64,000 nt of DNA from Chlorophyllum brunneum (GCA_963576785.1 OY756151.1:1488001-1552000), one strand, 5' to 3'; shown: positions 24,001-37,705, counted from the stretch's first letter. Translations and numbers: made by a program. Notes: generated by a model from the letters alone, not told the origin.

Positions 24001-25850
24001 GTTACAGAATCAACTTTTGAACATGGTTAATAGCTCCACATGGTCATCCGCACAGGTTTATTGATGGACACTCCCTCCTAATTTATTTTCCCATTTTACA
24101 TCAGATTTCAGCGCTATTGCCTCGGAAAAAGAGCGTAGGGAGGCGGAATGATGGTGACACACACTTCATCGCATCAGAGAAGGTTATTAGACCGAGGTTC
24201 AGGAGACGGTAGAGCGCATCAGCACGGCTAAATGTCCAGGGCTCGAGTAAGTTATCGACGGACAAAGCGAAAATTCATGGGTGGAAGTTGAGAGGAAATC
24301 GTACAACACGTATTTTCGTAACCCGGAATTTCGTGTTAGATGATGATGACATAATTTTTCTTCTTTCCCAGTCACAACTACCCTGCAATACACAGAAACG
24401 CCGCTCGGCCAGAAAATTGTGGCCAAGAGCAGCGGAATATGAACGTTGGCGCAAGGTGCTAAGCCTACTGGGCAGATAAACGCGTTATGGTTTTACCGTT
24501 CCAGGTTCCGTGTGATAGAAAACGAATACTCGAACTATCTTCTATGATTGAGATGGCCCCTTGAATCTTCTCTCCGAAAAACTTCGCACCACCTCCGACT
24601 GCCAGTGAATATCGTTCGTCATCCCTTCGCCACAGATGGGACCGATACTTTCCGATCTACGCGAATTTGATCTCCGGCTTCAACCTCTCTCGAATTCCGG
24701 AACAATTTGCCCACCCTCTGTTACATTAATGATAACAAATGACTTAATGACCGTGTCCCGAGTGTTTGCATTTCTAGGACCCTGGTGGCATACAGAATTA
24801 TCCCAAAGGTAATCTAAGGGCCCTCTGAACCCGTCTCTCGGATAGTGTAGCAGTGACCCATCGACAAATACACTACACGGAATATACGGAGTGAACCTCG
24901 ACGACGATTAGCACAAATTTAACAGCAACGCCGTTGCGAACCAAATCGGCTACAATGCCCCAGCTACCGGTGAAGCTAATCATGCTTCGGCCTTCTCCGC
25001 ACGTCATTGCACCGTATGACAAGAAAAATTTAGGGTTCCAGTGACAATAACAAGCTGAATGGTGAGGATATCCCCTGTCCAACTCTGTGACGCGTACCAC
25101 GCTGACACTGGACCAAGATCAAGACCCGGCCAAAAATACCTTCACAGACGCGGGCCAAGTCAACGCTCTGGTCCACCCAATTTACACCGTTGCGAACTTG
25201 AGGTATGGAGCTTCTCTGTGCCCAGCATCTATTTTTGCTCCTCTGTTACCCCCCCCTTCGCGAATTTGGTCATCATTCATCGGAAGCGCGGAACATGATT
25301 CATTGCATAGCATGATGACGCTATGCCAACCTGAGCCACATCTTGAGCTCAATCATGCACATCATCAATGCCTATATCATCATCAATCGATGCTGTCAGA
25401 CCATAAACAACACTAATTGCACCGGGTGCATTTCGAAAAGAAACAGTCTCTCTGCTTGAGTTGGCACTAAGTCACACATTATCACTACCACCGACTGTCC
25501 TGAAGATATAATACGAACTACAAGTAATCAGAATCGAGAGAGAATAAATAGTTAAGGGTGGGTGGGTTCTAGTAACTTGCAATTATGATTGCAACCTAAC
25601 CGACTTGGAACGTGGGGTTAATGACAAGCTCATGATGAAATGTCCTGTGTTGAGGCTTTGGCATTGTGTGTGATTCGTCGACCAATGGACAATGCTGTTG
25701 TGGATCCTCAATGTACTAAGCGAGCCGGTCCGCTGGAGCACATACGAGACCACACCGTGATTGTAATACTTATAAAGGAGTGTGAGAGTTTTGGCTGGTT
25801 AGGGGTACAAGATCCGATTGCTCACTTCGAGACGTATCACTGATTTACAA
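24001..25850. other. Large intergenic region, no supported gene
   Basis: The region separates the divergent Ser/Pro-rich and aminopeptidase genes. ORFs at 25087-25416 and 25640-25843 are short, lack family resemblance and contain runs of His and Gln codons from simple ATC/CAT repeats near 25330-25400. No RNA gene or transposon end was seen. Confidence 0.4.
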
Positions 25851-27737
25851 ATGACCTACCGCGGTATGCACTACAGAGTTATTAACACTGGCGGACTAGT
25901 GGGGTGCTGATGATTTGCGTAGCGCAAGAACACGTCCGTAGAACCTTTGAGCAGCTGGTGGCCCTCTTACCGGGGCCAGATCGTGCCAAGGTGCGAGATC
26001 TCGATGTGCTCGGGTGACTTCCTCTCGTCCAACTTGTGCAATACAGACACAAATCCTGCTCATTCCGGGCGAGGTCACAGGCTATCGCCATGATACTGAT
26101 AGAGAGCTCTCCTTCCGTCAAGAATCCAACTTCTTCTATCTGACGGGGTGCAACATACCCTCGTCAGTCCTGCTCGCCGTCTATCAAACAGGCCCTACTG
26201 TTCCTGGGCCGACCACTACACTCTTTATACCTGAAGCCGAGGAAGCCGATATCATGTGGTCCATTCCTCCACCTGATCTCAAAATGGCCCGAGGAACCTT
26301 TGACACTACGGATATTGAGTACCTCGCATCATTCCCTCAAGTCATTAGCACACTTTTGAAAACTGCCCCGGATGCGCTGGTACATACCCTCCCGAGGAAT
26401 TCGCCATTATTCCCTCAATTATCTCCTCAATATATCGGTTATTTCTCTCCGAATGACACGCCAATCAATGACCAGTACCTCCTCGCAGCACTCCAGCGTA
26501 CTCGTCTTATTAAGGATGCAGATGAACTAGCGCTGATCAAGAAAGCGAACCAGATAAGTTCACGTGCACACGAGACCGTTATGCGAGTCCTTGGTCTCGC
26601 TGTGAAGAACAAGATCTCGCGAGGAGAAGGTGCAGGAGTTATACGACCTTTGTTACCTGGAGAGTGGTTGATCGAAAAAGAGGCTGAGGCTGAGGCAATT
26701 TTTGTCGCTTCGTGCCGAAGAGAAGGGTGAGTCCCAGTTGGTTTCTTGCATGGTTAATTGCTGACTATATACGCTCTCCGATTCACAGGGCCGTACATCA
26801 GGCATATCTTCCAATCGTTGCTTCATCAGACAGAGCCGCCACCCTGCACTATTGCTGCAATGACAAGGATTTCGCTTGGGGGCCTGTTGGCCCACACGAC
26901 CATCTAAATAATCATTCTCTCACCCAGCCTTCTTCTCATCCTCACGTATCCGAACCACACACCCACGAAATACATCCCCAGGTCCTATTAATTGATGCAG
27001 GATGCGAAGTCAACAACTACGCTTCGGATATCACACGGACGATGCCTGTCGGTAACAATGGCAGGTTCACACCCACATCTGGAGAGATCTACGACCTCGT
27101 TCTCGCTATGCAAAACGCTGCATTCGGTCTCATCAAACCCGGCGTACACTGGGATAGAGTCCATTTGGAGTGCCACAAAGTCCTTGTAAGAGGATTCTTA
27201 AAGCTTGGTTTGTTCAAGAATGGGACGGAGAAGGAGATTTTGGATAGTGGTGTGAGCGCGGCATTTTTCCCTCATGGTCTGGGACATTCGTTAGGTATGG
27301 ATGTGCATGACGTTCCGGAGGCAAGTAAGCCAACGAAGAACGAGACGATACCGAGGGAGGATATTGGGAACGAGAAGCTCTACCCAGCTCTCAGACTTCG
27401 TTTGCCCTTGGAAGTCGGGATGGTAGTTGTGAGTTTTCTTTCTTTTCTTTTCCTTGGGTGTCTTCTCCCCCTTCTCCCATCACTTAGCGGTTAAATGAGG
27501 GTTACTGATTTTACGTATACACAGACCGTCGAACCAGGAGTCTATTTCCACCAGCACCTCATTGCGCCTGTCCGCGGTTCCAAGTACATCGACATCGGGG
27601 TGCTAAAGAAATACGAAAACATGGGTGGTGTGCGGATTGAGGACGTTATTGTGATCACAGAGAATGGGTACGAGAATTACACGACAGTCAGGAGCGAGAG
27701 GAGCTGGGTTGAGGGCATCTGTTCCGGAGAGTTGTAG
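25851..27737 (+). CDS. Xaa-Pro aminopeptidase / prolidase (M24B)
   Basis: Cleaves the bond before proline in peptides or dipeptides with two bound metal ions, usually Mn. The N-terminal creatinase-like domain reads FEQLVALLPGPDRAK, then QILLIPGEVTGYRHD and FRQESNFFYLTGC. The M24 domain carries all five ligands: Asp in LLIDAGCE and SDITRTMP, His in FFPHGLGHSLGMDVHDVPE, Glu in TVEPGVYF and Glu in GGVRIEDVIVITENG. Introns lie near 26728-26790 and 27429-27524. Start: ATG at 25851 with a short exon 1 (MTYRA) spliced to QEHVRRTF is in frame; an unspliced start at 25910 is the alternative. A His-rich insert (HSLTQPSSHPHVSEPHTH) sits before the first metal ligand. Cytosolic, no signal peptide. Confidence 0.92.
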
Positions 27738-28653
27738 AATGGTGTAATACTAAGGACATAGTTGAAAGCTGATTTGTACTATTGTAAAAAAGATGACCTC
27801 CGCAGTACCGTCATTATTTAAAAAAACCAGACAGTCCCTCTTGAAAGACCTTATGATCTTGAACCAGATCGGAGATGTGGTAGGCGCGATAGTACTTTAA
27901 CTTGAGGTCCAATTCATTGTACCAGTATATCTGTTTATTGCCGCGGCCGAGTACTGCAAAGTGAGGTTGACCTCGGAATTCACGACAAGGAGGATATTTG
28001 CAAAAACCAAACTGATGAACGTTGATAGAAAATGGAGTCGTAACAGTTTCACGGAACGCATTGTCTCTATTGACTGCGGTAAAAATCAGATCACAACACT
28101 CAGAACTAGTAGCCTACTTGTTTAAAATCATCGATTCTAATTCGAGAGAATTCTTCAGCGGCCTGGGGGACTCAGAAGACGAGGATCCCGCTGACATTTT
28201 CTACGACACCAGTAGAACCGAACATCTTCGTTTCGTGCTCTTCGCCATCCTTGAACATAAATGTTCGAGTTTTCACCCACATACGAAAATTTAATTCGGT
28301 CAGCTGTGGAAATGTATCCTCAAGATAACTCTCATAAGAGACTCGGCCAACAAAAAGAAAAAAAGAAAAAGAGGAGAGGGCATCTCGACATACAGAATGC
28401 GGCGTTCACAGGCAACAATACAGTAACTTTATAAACTGAAGTTGGGTCGTTGGTTCATGGTTCGGACCCAATCTATAAATTGCCCAGCCCGCCGGTCCAG
28501 TGCCCTCATCACACGCTTCAACCACTCATCTCAGAGTCTCCTTCCTCCCTGCGCGGTTAAAAATGAAGGTGGCAGTAGCTCCGAAATAGATCCGTTACAA
28601 AGCCATCTACGCTCTCAGAGCCTTCAAGTCACGACCACCACAGAAGGTTCATC
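27738..28653. other. Intergenic, no supported gene
   Basis: A 90-codon open frame at 28022-28294 has no ATG at its start. It contains an acidic stretch (GLGDSEDEDPADIFYD) but resembles no family. A poly-purine run lies near 28358-28380. The rest should be the promoter of the GH5 gene. Confidence 0.4.
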
Positions 28654-30374
28654 ATGTCTTTCCTTCGGGTTTCGGGAACTACCATCGTCAACGAACAAGA
28701 TGAGGAGATGGTTCTCAAAGGTGCTGGTTTGGGAGGGTGGATGTTGTAGGTATCTCGATGCTCTTTAATGCTGAATTGATATAGATGACTTAGGATGGAG
28801 AATTTCATATCCGGTGCGTAACTCATCCTTTTGAAGACCTTGTCGCGTTTACTGACCAAATAACCAGGCTACCCAGGTTGCGAGTACCAAATCCGAGAAG
28901 CTCTTGCTGAGGTCTTGGGAACTGCAAAGGCTGAATTCTTTTTCGATAAGGTCAGCTCACATACCACTTTCAACTTGGGGCTGTTAAGCTGACGGTTGAT
29001 TCGCAATAGTACTTGGAACACTTCTTCGCGGAAGACGACGCGATGTTCTTCTCATCCCTAGGATTAAACTGCATCCGAATTGCAATAAACTACCGCCACT
29101 TTGAAGGCAAAATTTCATCCACCTTCTCCCCTTTCCATTCTTATACTTATCTCTAGACGATGATCACCCATTTCATCTCAAGCCCAAAGCCTTCACTCAT
29201 CTCGACCGTGTCATTTCCATCTGTGCCCAACATTCCATCTACACTATAATCGACATGCACTCAGTACCTGGTGGGCAATCTGGTGGATGGCATTGTGATG
29301 CTGGTTCACACCTTCCCTATTTCTGGCGACACAAAGATTTCCAAGACCGTCTCGCGTGGTTGTGGAAAGTCATCGCAGGGAGGTACAAAGAAAACAAGTG
29401 GGTGGGCGGTTATAATCTCATTAATGAACCTGCAGACCCTAGCGGATGGGGGAGAACCGACGTCGGAGGAAAAGACGGGCGTAGGCAGTTGAGGTTGGTT
29501 GAGGTGTATGATCGCTTAGTCGAGGCTGTCAGAAGTATCGACGAGAACCATATCATATTCCTCGACGGGAATACCTTTGCCACAGACTTCACGCAGTTCC
29601 CGGATGACGTTGCCAATGGTAGATGGAGCAACACAGCATTTTCGATACATGACTATGCTGTATATGGCTTCCCGAATTCTCCTGGCGTCTACGTGGGTAA
29701 TGATGAGCAGAAAGAAAGAATGGCCAAGACGTATGAAAGGAAGCGGAAGTGGATGGATGAAAGGGGTTTATGTGTTTGGAATGGTGAATGGGGTCCCGTT
29801 TACGCGAGGAAGGAATTTGATGGAGGGGATTGGGAAGAAGTCAATGAAACACGGTTGAAGGTCGTTAGAGATCAGTTGGAGACCTATAAAAAGGTGGGTG
29901 GCCATCTAATAATGCTCAACGTAACTCAAATGTTATGATCAGGATCAATTGAGCTGGTCAATCTGGCTTTACAAAGATATCGGATTCCAAGGCATGGTCC
30001 ACGTCTCCCAAGAAACGCCCTACATCAAACTATTCAAATCGTTCCTCATGCGTAAACACAAACTGGCAGTAGATGCATGGGGCAAAGATGATACCCACGT
30101 CAAATCCGCATACCAACCCATCATCGACCTCATTCGATCAGAGGTTTCCAATGAGCTTAAGAATCTGAAACTTTACCCGCCGCTTTGGACGTTAGAAGAA
30201 AGAGTGACGAGGATTTCAAGGACGATTCTCTTTGCAGAATTTATGGTGAAAGAGTGGGCGGACCATTTCACTGGGATGGGTGAAGCCGAGCTGGAGGAAC
30301 TTGCAAAGAGCTTTCGGTTTGAGAATTGTGTCAAGCGGGAAGGACTGAATCACGTCCTACGACAGTATGCGTAA
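28654..30374 (+). CDS. Glycoside hydrolase family 5 protein, intracellular type
   Basis: Six exons (28654-28745, 28794-28813, 28868-28950, 29010-29106, 29157-29893, 29943-30374) give about 486 residues. The start MSFLRVSGTTIVNEQDEEMV leads to LKGAGLGGWMLMENFISGYP, the usual opening of fungal GH5. IYTIIDMHSVPGGQSGGWHC precedes the acid/base Glu in NLINEPADP; the nucleophile is the Glu of NGEWGPVYAR. There is no signal peptide, so the enzyme may act on intracellular or sphingolipid-type glycosides instead of wall glucan; this is inference. The C-terminal 130 residues after LSWSIWLYKDIGFQGMVHVS are longer than the barrel needs. Intron 4 (29107-29156) has a GC donor (AAG then GCAAAA); no GT is available and the unspliced frame hits a stop. 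Confidence 0.92.
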
Positions 30375-30633
30375 TCTTCAGCTCGTACATAACGTGAAGT
30401 CTTGTGTACACCAATTTCAATCCTTTTCCGCAGAATAAGATTACATGGCTCAGCCTACCTAATCACGCCAGGAAGTATTTCTTTTGCTAGTCGAAGACAT
30501 CATCATTCCTAATCTTCCACGAATTAACGAGTTGACAGTTGAGACGTTGCGATAGTCATTATCACAGTGCTTAGAAGCGTTGATAAAGAGTGTATCGATA
30601 AGGCAAATGAAATACACGACGACATCCGGTAAA

Positions 30634-32681
30634 TTAAACTGTGGATTCTGCCGCAGCTGACCTTACGACGTTCTCCATACCTGGTCTTGTAACAAAGTGA
30701 CACTCGAATGGATCAGGATAACTGTTCTCAGAAATGAGAAAGTGTTTCCTTAGTGATGACAATGGCTCAAGACGCACCTAACAAGGTTCGGCCCGAAATC
30801 TGGGGGAACCAACCCATCCTTGGGCGGTAGGATCTCGAAAACCGATAGTAAGTTGCTTATGATGGCAAAGACAGAATTCTCCGCCAACGCTTTGCCCGGA
30901 CAAATCCTGTTTTACTAGGTTCAGAAGATACCTGTAATGCAGTGGAGGTCTACGCACCGTCGTCCGAATCCGAATGCATAACTGAAGGGATCAACAATAT
31001 CTTGTGAGTCATCGAGGAATCTTTCTGGTATGAATTCTTGCGGGTCGTATTTTGTGTTAGGTGCAAACGCAATGGCCCTAGCGCAGTATAGCTTAACAGA
31101 CAAATATAAAACAACTCTGAACTCGAGAAGCTTACCAGACATTTGGCATCACCACAGTTCCTCGAGGTAGGAAGTAGCCATTGTAAACGTCGTCCTCAGC
31201 CGCGCATCTGGCAAGACCTTTCAACGTGTGAGATGACGATCTCTGCGTAAATATGAAAGAATCTACCAAGAGGCAATGCTGGGCGCCATCGTAGACACTC
31301 TTTGATCACAGCCCCTATGTAAGGCAAGTGTTTGGAATCTGCAATTTTCACTAAACGTCCTGATGGTACCACAACGTCGATTTCCGCTCGGGCCTTTCGT
31401 TGGACATCCGGATACAGCGCCATTGCCAATATAAAGACGAGCACAGCTGTATATGTCTAAATGTTGTTCTTTTAGGCTTAGCACCGAGCAGATATGTGAA
31501 CACAGACTGACCGTTTCAGCTCCAGCTCCATAGAGTGCGCCTGATGTCCACTTTACTCGGTGCTCATGGGCTTTCGCGTCCTCATTTTCTTGCTCCAGGA
31601 GATCACGCGTTAGAGAAGACGGTGCGTTTCCCGATGCCTAGGTTTATTGGGCCCAGTAAGCGAGAATAAACAGATTGAAGAGGCTAACAACCCACCATCT
31701 CATGTTTAACATGGGAAAGCGGCCGCGTTACAAGGTTGTCAATCATTTGTCGACCAATGTCGGCTTCTTTGTGAAATGGTAGAAACTTGAAGTATTGTAC
31801 TATGAATTATGTGTTAATTCCTGGGTAAAAAAGATGTTAAACGATATCGTACGGAATGGCAGAAGGTCGGCTAGGAATGCTCCTGGAACGGTAGCTTCAC
31901 CAATCATATGCATTGTCTCCTCCGCGTCCGTGATGTACTGAAGATGGGTTACAACTAGCATGGGTGGAATTTGAGCAATACGCACGTTGTCATCTGCGTT
32001 CTCAACTGTCAAGCCGTATGTTGCTACAAGTATAATGCGCCCAGCGGTTCTAGGAATGCTCAGTGAGATGACAGGCCCTGGATCGAATTGTAAACTTACA
32101 ACCGAACGTGCGAGAAAAAATCTTTAGGGTTGTCTATGATATCTGTGAGCAACAGAACCGCGAGTTCCTCCTGTATGTGATGGTACTTTGTAACTGCAGT
32201 GGGATTGAGAGCGACGTGTGCCAGCTTCCTGCAGGCACGCCATTCCGGTCCATATGGAAGCAGAGGCATACTTTGTCCCAGTCCCATCATTGTGCCGACA
32301 ACCGTAAAGACAGGTCGATTAGAATAGATGGTGCTCCGCTTCTCCAAAAGGTCTTTGATGGCTTCCATGCTACTCACGACTAGGACATGGTTGCCCAAGC
32401 CATGATAATAAATAAGGTCCCCTTCGTCTCTTGAGTAAACATTTATGGAGGGCGAAACTCGACAACTCACCGTAGGTCTCTTTGAGTCTAGTCAGCTCGA
32501 ACCAGGCTCTTTTTGGATTCAAGCGCCAGATGTTACCAATGACTGGAAACGAGGGGGGGCCCGGCGGCTTGGCTTTCTTTGACTTGACCACCGCTATGAG
32601 ACGACGTCCCAAAACGCAAACGAGAACAGAGATAAGAAGGTGTGAAGGGCTTGACCAGATGCTGCTAAGGACGCTCATCAT
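30634..32681 (-). CDS. Cytochrome P450 monooxygenase (P450-1)
   Basis: A membrane-anchored ER P450. The start is [20 protein letters not shown] at 32681, then a basic stretch and the hinge [16 protein letters not shown]. Motifs: oxygen-binding I-helix [10 protein letters not shown] joined to [17 protein letters not shown]-helix ExxR in [18 protein letters not shown] in [12 protein letters not shown]; heme loop [17 protein letters not shown], whose Cys is the iron ligand. The heme loop is split by an intron (about 30957-30919) after GRR. The last exon ([15 protein letters not shown], stop at 30634) is found only by splicing a GT..AG intron near 30748-30700. About ten exons, all motifs present, no break seen. 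It lies on the same strand as the two DUF6534 genes to its right and could belong to the accessory cluster. Confidence 0.9.
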
Positions 32682-33078
32682 CCGTACAGAGGGTTCGGTG
32701 AAGGGGAAACAACGGGTTGGTAGATTAATAGGCTTCCTCAACGATCGGCTTCAGAGAATACCTTACGTTTCTAAGGTGGGAAATTAAATGGAAGTTCGAT
32801 ACTGACGGGATCGTATCAGTAGCATCAGGGGATCTGGCTAGAGTTGATGTGTATGCTTTATTCTAGTATTCTGATAGAAGGTTTGTGTGCTTTTACCGGT
32901 CAGGGGCGATGGCCTTGGAGCTATTCTGTAACGTGAGAAACCCGGGTACAGTTTCACAAGGATCATTAATCATTAACCATCACCACGAGGTCCATCATTA
33001 ACGCAACTTAAGACAAACCATTAATTACAAGCGATTGAAATAGATAACCCGGTCCCAAGAAGAGTGCAAATAAAGTCC
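32682..33078. other. Intergenic, nothing recognised
   Basis: It holds the P450-1 promoter and the 3' end of DUF6534 B. No further feature is seen. Confidence 0.5.
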
Positions 33079-35021
33079 CTAAACCTCCATTGGATATTCC
33101 TGTTCCGTGTAGACTTCCCTCTGTTTAGTAACGACTATTGTAGAAGAAGCATCCTGTATGAGAGAAGTAAGCGCTAAGGAGCTTTCGGGCAGTGATCAAC
33201 GAGATGGGTAACATACCGCAAGTGTGGTTCTGCCACCCCGAGGAAAGAGGTGGACGCCTCGTATTGTTCCCACTGTATTCCTCCGAGAGTGATTGTCCAA
33301 ATTGGTGCCAAAAATGGTTGTTATACCACCTTCACCTCGGACGTAGTTCCTCGAGTTCAGGTTGGCCATGAAAGTACTAACATAAAGGCTGCACAGGGAG
33401 AACTCAGGGATACAGAAATATAACGTAGTGGGAGATATTTTAAGCTAACAAAGCACATGAGATCAGTTTTCCGAGCCGCACTGTACCGCCACTCACCAGG
33501 ATTAAGACAGATAGGGCTACCAAAGCTGTCCATGTACCGCTGTTGATGGTCACGATTAAGACGCGGAAAATCATCTTCCTGGTCCTTGTTGGCGTTCGCA
33601 GTGAGCAAAACTAAGCTTCAATGTCGAGTTATGAACATACCGTGATAGGTATGGTCCATGGTTCCACGTCAATAGCCATATCATACATGATGCCAGTGTA
33701 ATATCGACGCAAAAGGCAGCAGCTCGGAGAGAAATATTGAGGTTCTAAAGATAATTAGCTCAGAATGCGACGAACGGCGCATTTTTTGGCCAAATTTACC
33801 ACATAATACGGTTTTGTTTGCTCAGTCAGAGGTTTCTTTGAGCTGCTTTTGATTGAGCATTGAATGACCACTATAGAAAATTGAACGTTTGCTTACGCTC
33901 CGACCCAATAAACTAGTGCCAAAATGTCTCCTCAATTGGCAGCCTTATTCAATGAATCTTACTGACTTACTAATGGGACCGACTGATATCAACCATTAAA
34001 TCAGAAAAAACACTTCCGATTCGCTCCATGATATTAAACTCACTGAGTTGCCAGGTGGCCAGAATAATCTATATGTCCCTGGTCAGTACAAGTCTGATAT
34101 GACCGACCGTTCGCTTACCCAAAGACCACTAATAGGCTTGATCCAGAACTGTTTCTTTCCAACTGGAAACGATTGGTATTGTGCTTTATGCTCTGGAAAC
34201 ATACGTATCACCTACACAGGTAAATTCGACGGACAAAGTACAGCTGGACGATAAACACCACAACAGCCTTGGAACGGATAAGCCAGTTGTATCAGCACTC
34301 AGTAGCATCACCGACGTACTGTGATGAGGGTGTGAACCTGGTTTTACGCATGATTTCAGTGCGATACCGGCAGAGAGCACCATTATTCACGAACTATTAA
34401 CCCTCTGTTGAAAATGTATTAGACGCTGGTGCGTATGAAGAGTCGAATATCAATCAACTTACAGATTGTTATCCAAAAGGCCAGCGACCCTTCCATATTC
34501 TACAATGAGGACACGAAATACTGTTCAGGGATGAGGACCACGGGTGTTTCCATGATGTGTATGATGGGTTACCAGATGTCAGGGTTAGGGCCGCGTTGAC
34601 TGTATCTACCACCCTGCCTCGTGATTTAGTAGTGAATTGGATGGGCCAGGGTGGAGAGACATACCACAGAGCTGCCACCTATGCGAGGGAAGCCAGTAAA
34701 ATATGGACATATAAACTGAGCCTTCAGTTTACTTACGAACAACTTCAGGGATAGAGTATCGTGTTCAAAACTTGGAAGAACAATCAGATCACCCTGCATC
34801 AAACATGGCTGTAATACCGTACTTCTTGAAGTAGAGAAAACTAGAAAACCACTCGTATCGATCAGTGAAATTGACTCGCTTGGGCCGAATAGGACGTACA
34901 CCTGTAGGCTAGATATTCCCCAAACTGCCTGCGACAGAAAGCCTCCTACCAGCAGAGAACCATAACTTGGCATAACATTGAGGATTATTGGATTCTCAAG
35001 TGGAACGCCCGAAGACGACAT
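33079..35021 (-). CDS. DUF6534 family membrane protein (paralogue B)
   Basis: The start is MSSSGVPLENPIILNVMPSY followed by GSLLVGGFLSQAVWGISSLQ, then LYFKK at the next exon and a spliced FEHDTLSLKLFV. The helix INSGTWTALVALSVLIL lies at 33540-33495 and the family segment NLNSRNYVRGEGGITTIF at 33360-33315. The end is VTKQREVYTEQEYPMEV with TAG at 33079-33081. The sequence lies very close to paralogue C, its direct upstream neighbour only 0.75 kb away, which suggests a tandem duplication. The helix order matches paralogue A; no stop or frameshift was seen in the exons checked. The molecular role is unknown. Confidence 0.8.
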
Positions 35022-35068
35022 AGCCGCAGGCAATTCAGTTTAGCTTCGGTACGAATACCCTGGCCCCA

Positions 35069-35092
35069 ACTCAATAGCTGCAGGGTTTTAAG
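35069..35092 (-). promoter_or_regulatory. Conserved core promoter block, DUF6534 B
   Basis: Minus strand: CTTAAAAC, then GCAGCTATTGAGTTG, about 50-70 bases upstream of the ATG. Same layout as in paralogues A, C and D. Confidence 0.45.
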
Positions 35093-35766
35093 GACTCTGG
35101 CATCTTGGACTGAAGGCTAATTTTGATGGGGATACGGGTGGGACGGCACGGTCCTGTTGCTGGACGGCTTTAGTCTGGCCGATCTGATGCAGAAATCAGG
35201 GTTGTACAAGAAAAACTCAGTCATCATCCAGTTGCAGGTCAGCCTTTGACCCAGAGAACCCTCGGTCAACGCCATCCATGGCATGAGAATCAGAAGAAGA
35301 AGTGGGCAAAACGCAGATTGCCATGGTTCTGTAGCGATGACATTGAGATCGATCTGGTGATTCGAATCAATCGTTTCAGTGACGGTGGTCAGCCACGCGT
35401 CAAGGCACTGGAGACTGATGTTTGCACAGAAATAACTACCAGCCACTTGCACTTCCATGGTGAAGTCCGCAGCGTATTCTGGACCATTGTGACTGAGCTA
35501 GATAAATATGGATGTAGCCTGAAGGCTGGGATCCAAACGTGATTCCGCGGACATGAATGCAGGCAGACTTGGAAGCAAATACATCAACTTGAACCCCTCC
35601 CACTTGTACCATCAGGCCAGGATTTCAACGTCAATCATCCCGGGAACCTTTAGAAGGTGATCGTGTTTGTTTATGGAACAAGAATAACAAATTTCCCAGC
35701 CAATCTTCCCCACATGAAATTGATAAATATAATTGACAAGATAACCACGAACAGTAGAAGGATGTG
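35093..35766. other. Intergenic, shadow ORFs only
   Basis: Overlapping ORFs of about 100 codons on both strands at 35117-35542 show no family resemblance. CATGGCATGAGAATCAG at 35277 resembles TATGGCATGCGAATCAG upstream of paralogue D (63197), so part of the distal upstream region may also be duplicated. Confidence 0.4.
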
Positions 35767-37705
35767 CTAAACTTTGAGTCCATATTCCGGCTCTGAGTAA
35801 CTTTCGCTCTGTTTCGTGACGATAATTGTAGAAGATCCATCCTGTATGGCAAGAATGAGCATTTGAACAGTCAATCAATACCACAAACAACATACCGCAA
35901 GCGTGGTCCTACCACTCGAAGGGGAAGGATGAGTGCCTCGAACTGCTCCCAATGCCAGGACTGCACCTCTCCCAGAATGGCCGTTACCACTGCCAAAACT
36001 AGTTGTTATGCCACTTTCACCTCGGACGTAGTTCCTCGAGTTCAGGTTGGCCAAGAGAGTACTGAAATAGAGACTGCACAAAGAGAACTCGGGGATACAG
36101 AAATATAAAGTCGTGGGGTAGACTTTGAGCTAAGGAGGCACTTAAGTCCAACTTTCTAAATCGGCAAACCTCACTCACCAGAATAAGCACAATCAGAGCT
36201 ATTATAGCTGTCCATGCACCACTATTGATGGTCACGATTAAAATACGGAAAACCATCTTCCTGGTCCTTATGGGCATTCGTAGTGAGAAAAACGGAGTCT
36301 CAATGTCGGGTTATGACATACTGCGATAGATACGGGCCATGGTTCAAAGTCAACAGCCATATCATGCACAACGCCAATGTAACGTCAACGAAGAACGCAG
36401 CGGCCCTGAGAGAAATGTTAATGTCCTAGAAAACATATTTAGGAACCGAACGATTAGTATGTGATATGACCAGAATTACCACGTAGTATGGCTTTCCTTG
36501 TTCTGCAAGAGGTTTTCCCAAGCTGTGGTCAACTGAGCACTGGATAGTGGAAAAAAAGCGTCGGGAAAACTTACGCCCCAGCCCAATACACTAGCGTCAA
36601 ACTTTCCATTAATTTAAAGTATTCACTGTTGTTTGAGTTTTACGCACCAATGGGACCCACTGATACCCAAGCGTAAAGTCAGACGGACTTCTACAGCACG
36701 CCGCATGAAACTCACCCAGCTGCCAGGTTGCCAGAATAATCTATAGGTCTCTAGTCAGTCCCTGCAAAAATTCATGTAGTAAAGATGTAATCTACCCAAA
36801 CAACACTCAAAGCCTTGATCCAGAGGCTGAGTTTCTTCTGCTTCCCAACTGAAAACTGTTAACATGTTGCTCTATCGTAGCTGGCCAAAACGGTTTTCAC
36901 TTACAAAGATAAATCCGACGGACAAAGTACATCTGTACGATAAACACCACAACAGCCTATAAACAAATGAGCCATCTTCACAGCACTTAATAACATCGTC
37001 CACATACCGTTATGAAAGTGTGAACCTATTTTTACGCGTGAGTTTTAATCCAATATCGGAACAAGATGCTTATTGTTCACGAACCGTTGTTTCTCTGTTG
37101 TTGGGGTAGAAGCCATCAGGAGGTATAGAAATAAACATGAATAGCAGTCAACCTACATGTCGTTGTCCGCGAGGTTAGCAATCTTCCCATATTCCAATAC
37201 AAGGACACGGAATCCTGCACAACAGTGAGTATATGTTTCCCCGACGGGTTTAATGAGTTACCTGATTTCAAAAGGAGAATCTGGTTGGCGGTGTCCGTCA
37301 ACCTATCTTGTGCTTTAGTCATATATTGGGTGGACCAGAGTAGGTATACCCTACCACAGGCCTGCCACCTGCGCAAGAGAAGTGAGCAACTTATAAACCG
37401 AGCCTTCGATATTCGCTTACCAAGAGCTTCAGGGACAGAGTATCATGTTCAAAACTTGGAAGAACAGTCAGATCACCCTGCATCAAACGTGGCTTTAACA
37501 CCATACTTCTTAAAGTAGAGAAACCTAAAAAATCAGTCATATTAATCACTGAAATCAACTCCCTTGAGCCAAATAAGACGTACACCTGTAAGGTAGATAT
37601 ACCCCAAACTGCCTGCGAAAGAAAGCACCCCACGATCAGAGCGCCATAACTTGACATAATATTAAGAATTATTGGATTTTCTGTTGGATTGTCTGGAGAT
37701 GACAT
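35767..37705 (-). CDS. DUF6534 family membrane protein (paralogue C)
   Basis: Starts MSSPDNPTENPIILNIMSSY, then GALIVGCFLSQAVWGISTLQ. The donor GT then GTACGT and the following exon FLYFKK are in frame. An exon near 37200 reads GFRVLVLEYGKIANLADNDM; near 36400-36350 the helix VDVTLALCMIWLLTLNHG; at 36255-36190 the segment VTINSGAWTAIIALIVLILV; at 36060-36010 LLANLNSRNYVRGESGITTS. The end is VTKQSESYSEPEYGLKV with TAG at 35767-35769. This is the clearest copy for defining the family gene structure here: about a dozen short exons over 1.94 kb. It is a plasma- or endomembrane protein of unknown function, transcribed in the same direction as B and P450-1. Confidence 0.8.

Noticed and set aside
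25087..25416. 109-codon plus-strand ORF as a gene
   Set aside because: No family resemblance, and its C-terminal His/Gln runs come from simple CAT/ATC repeats.
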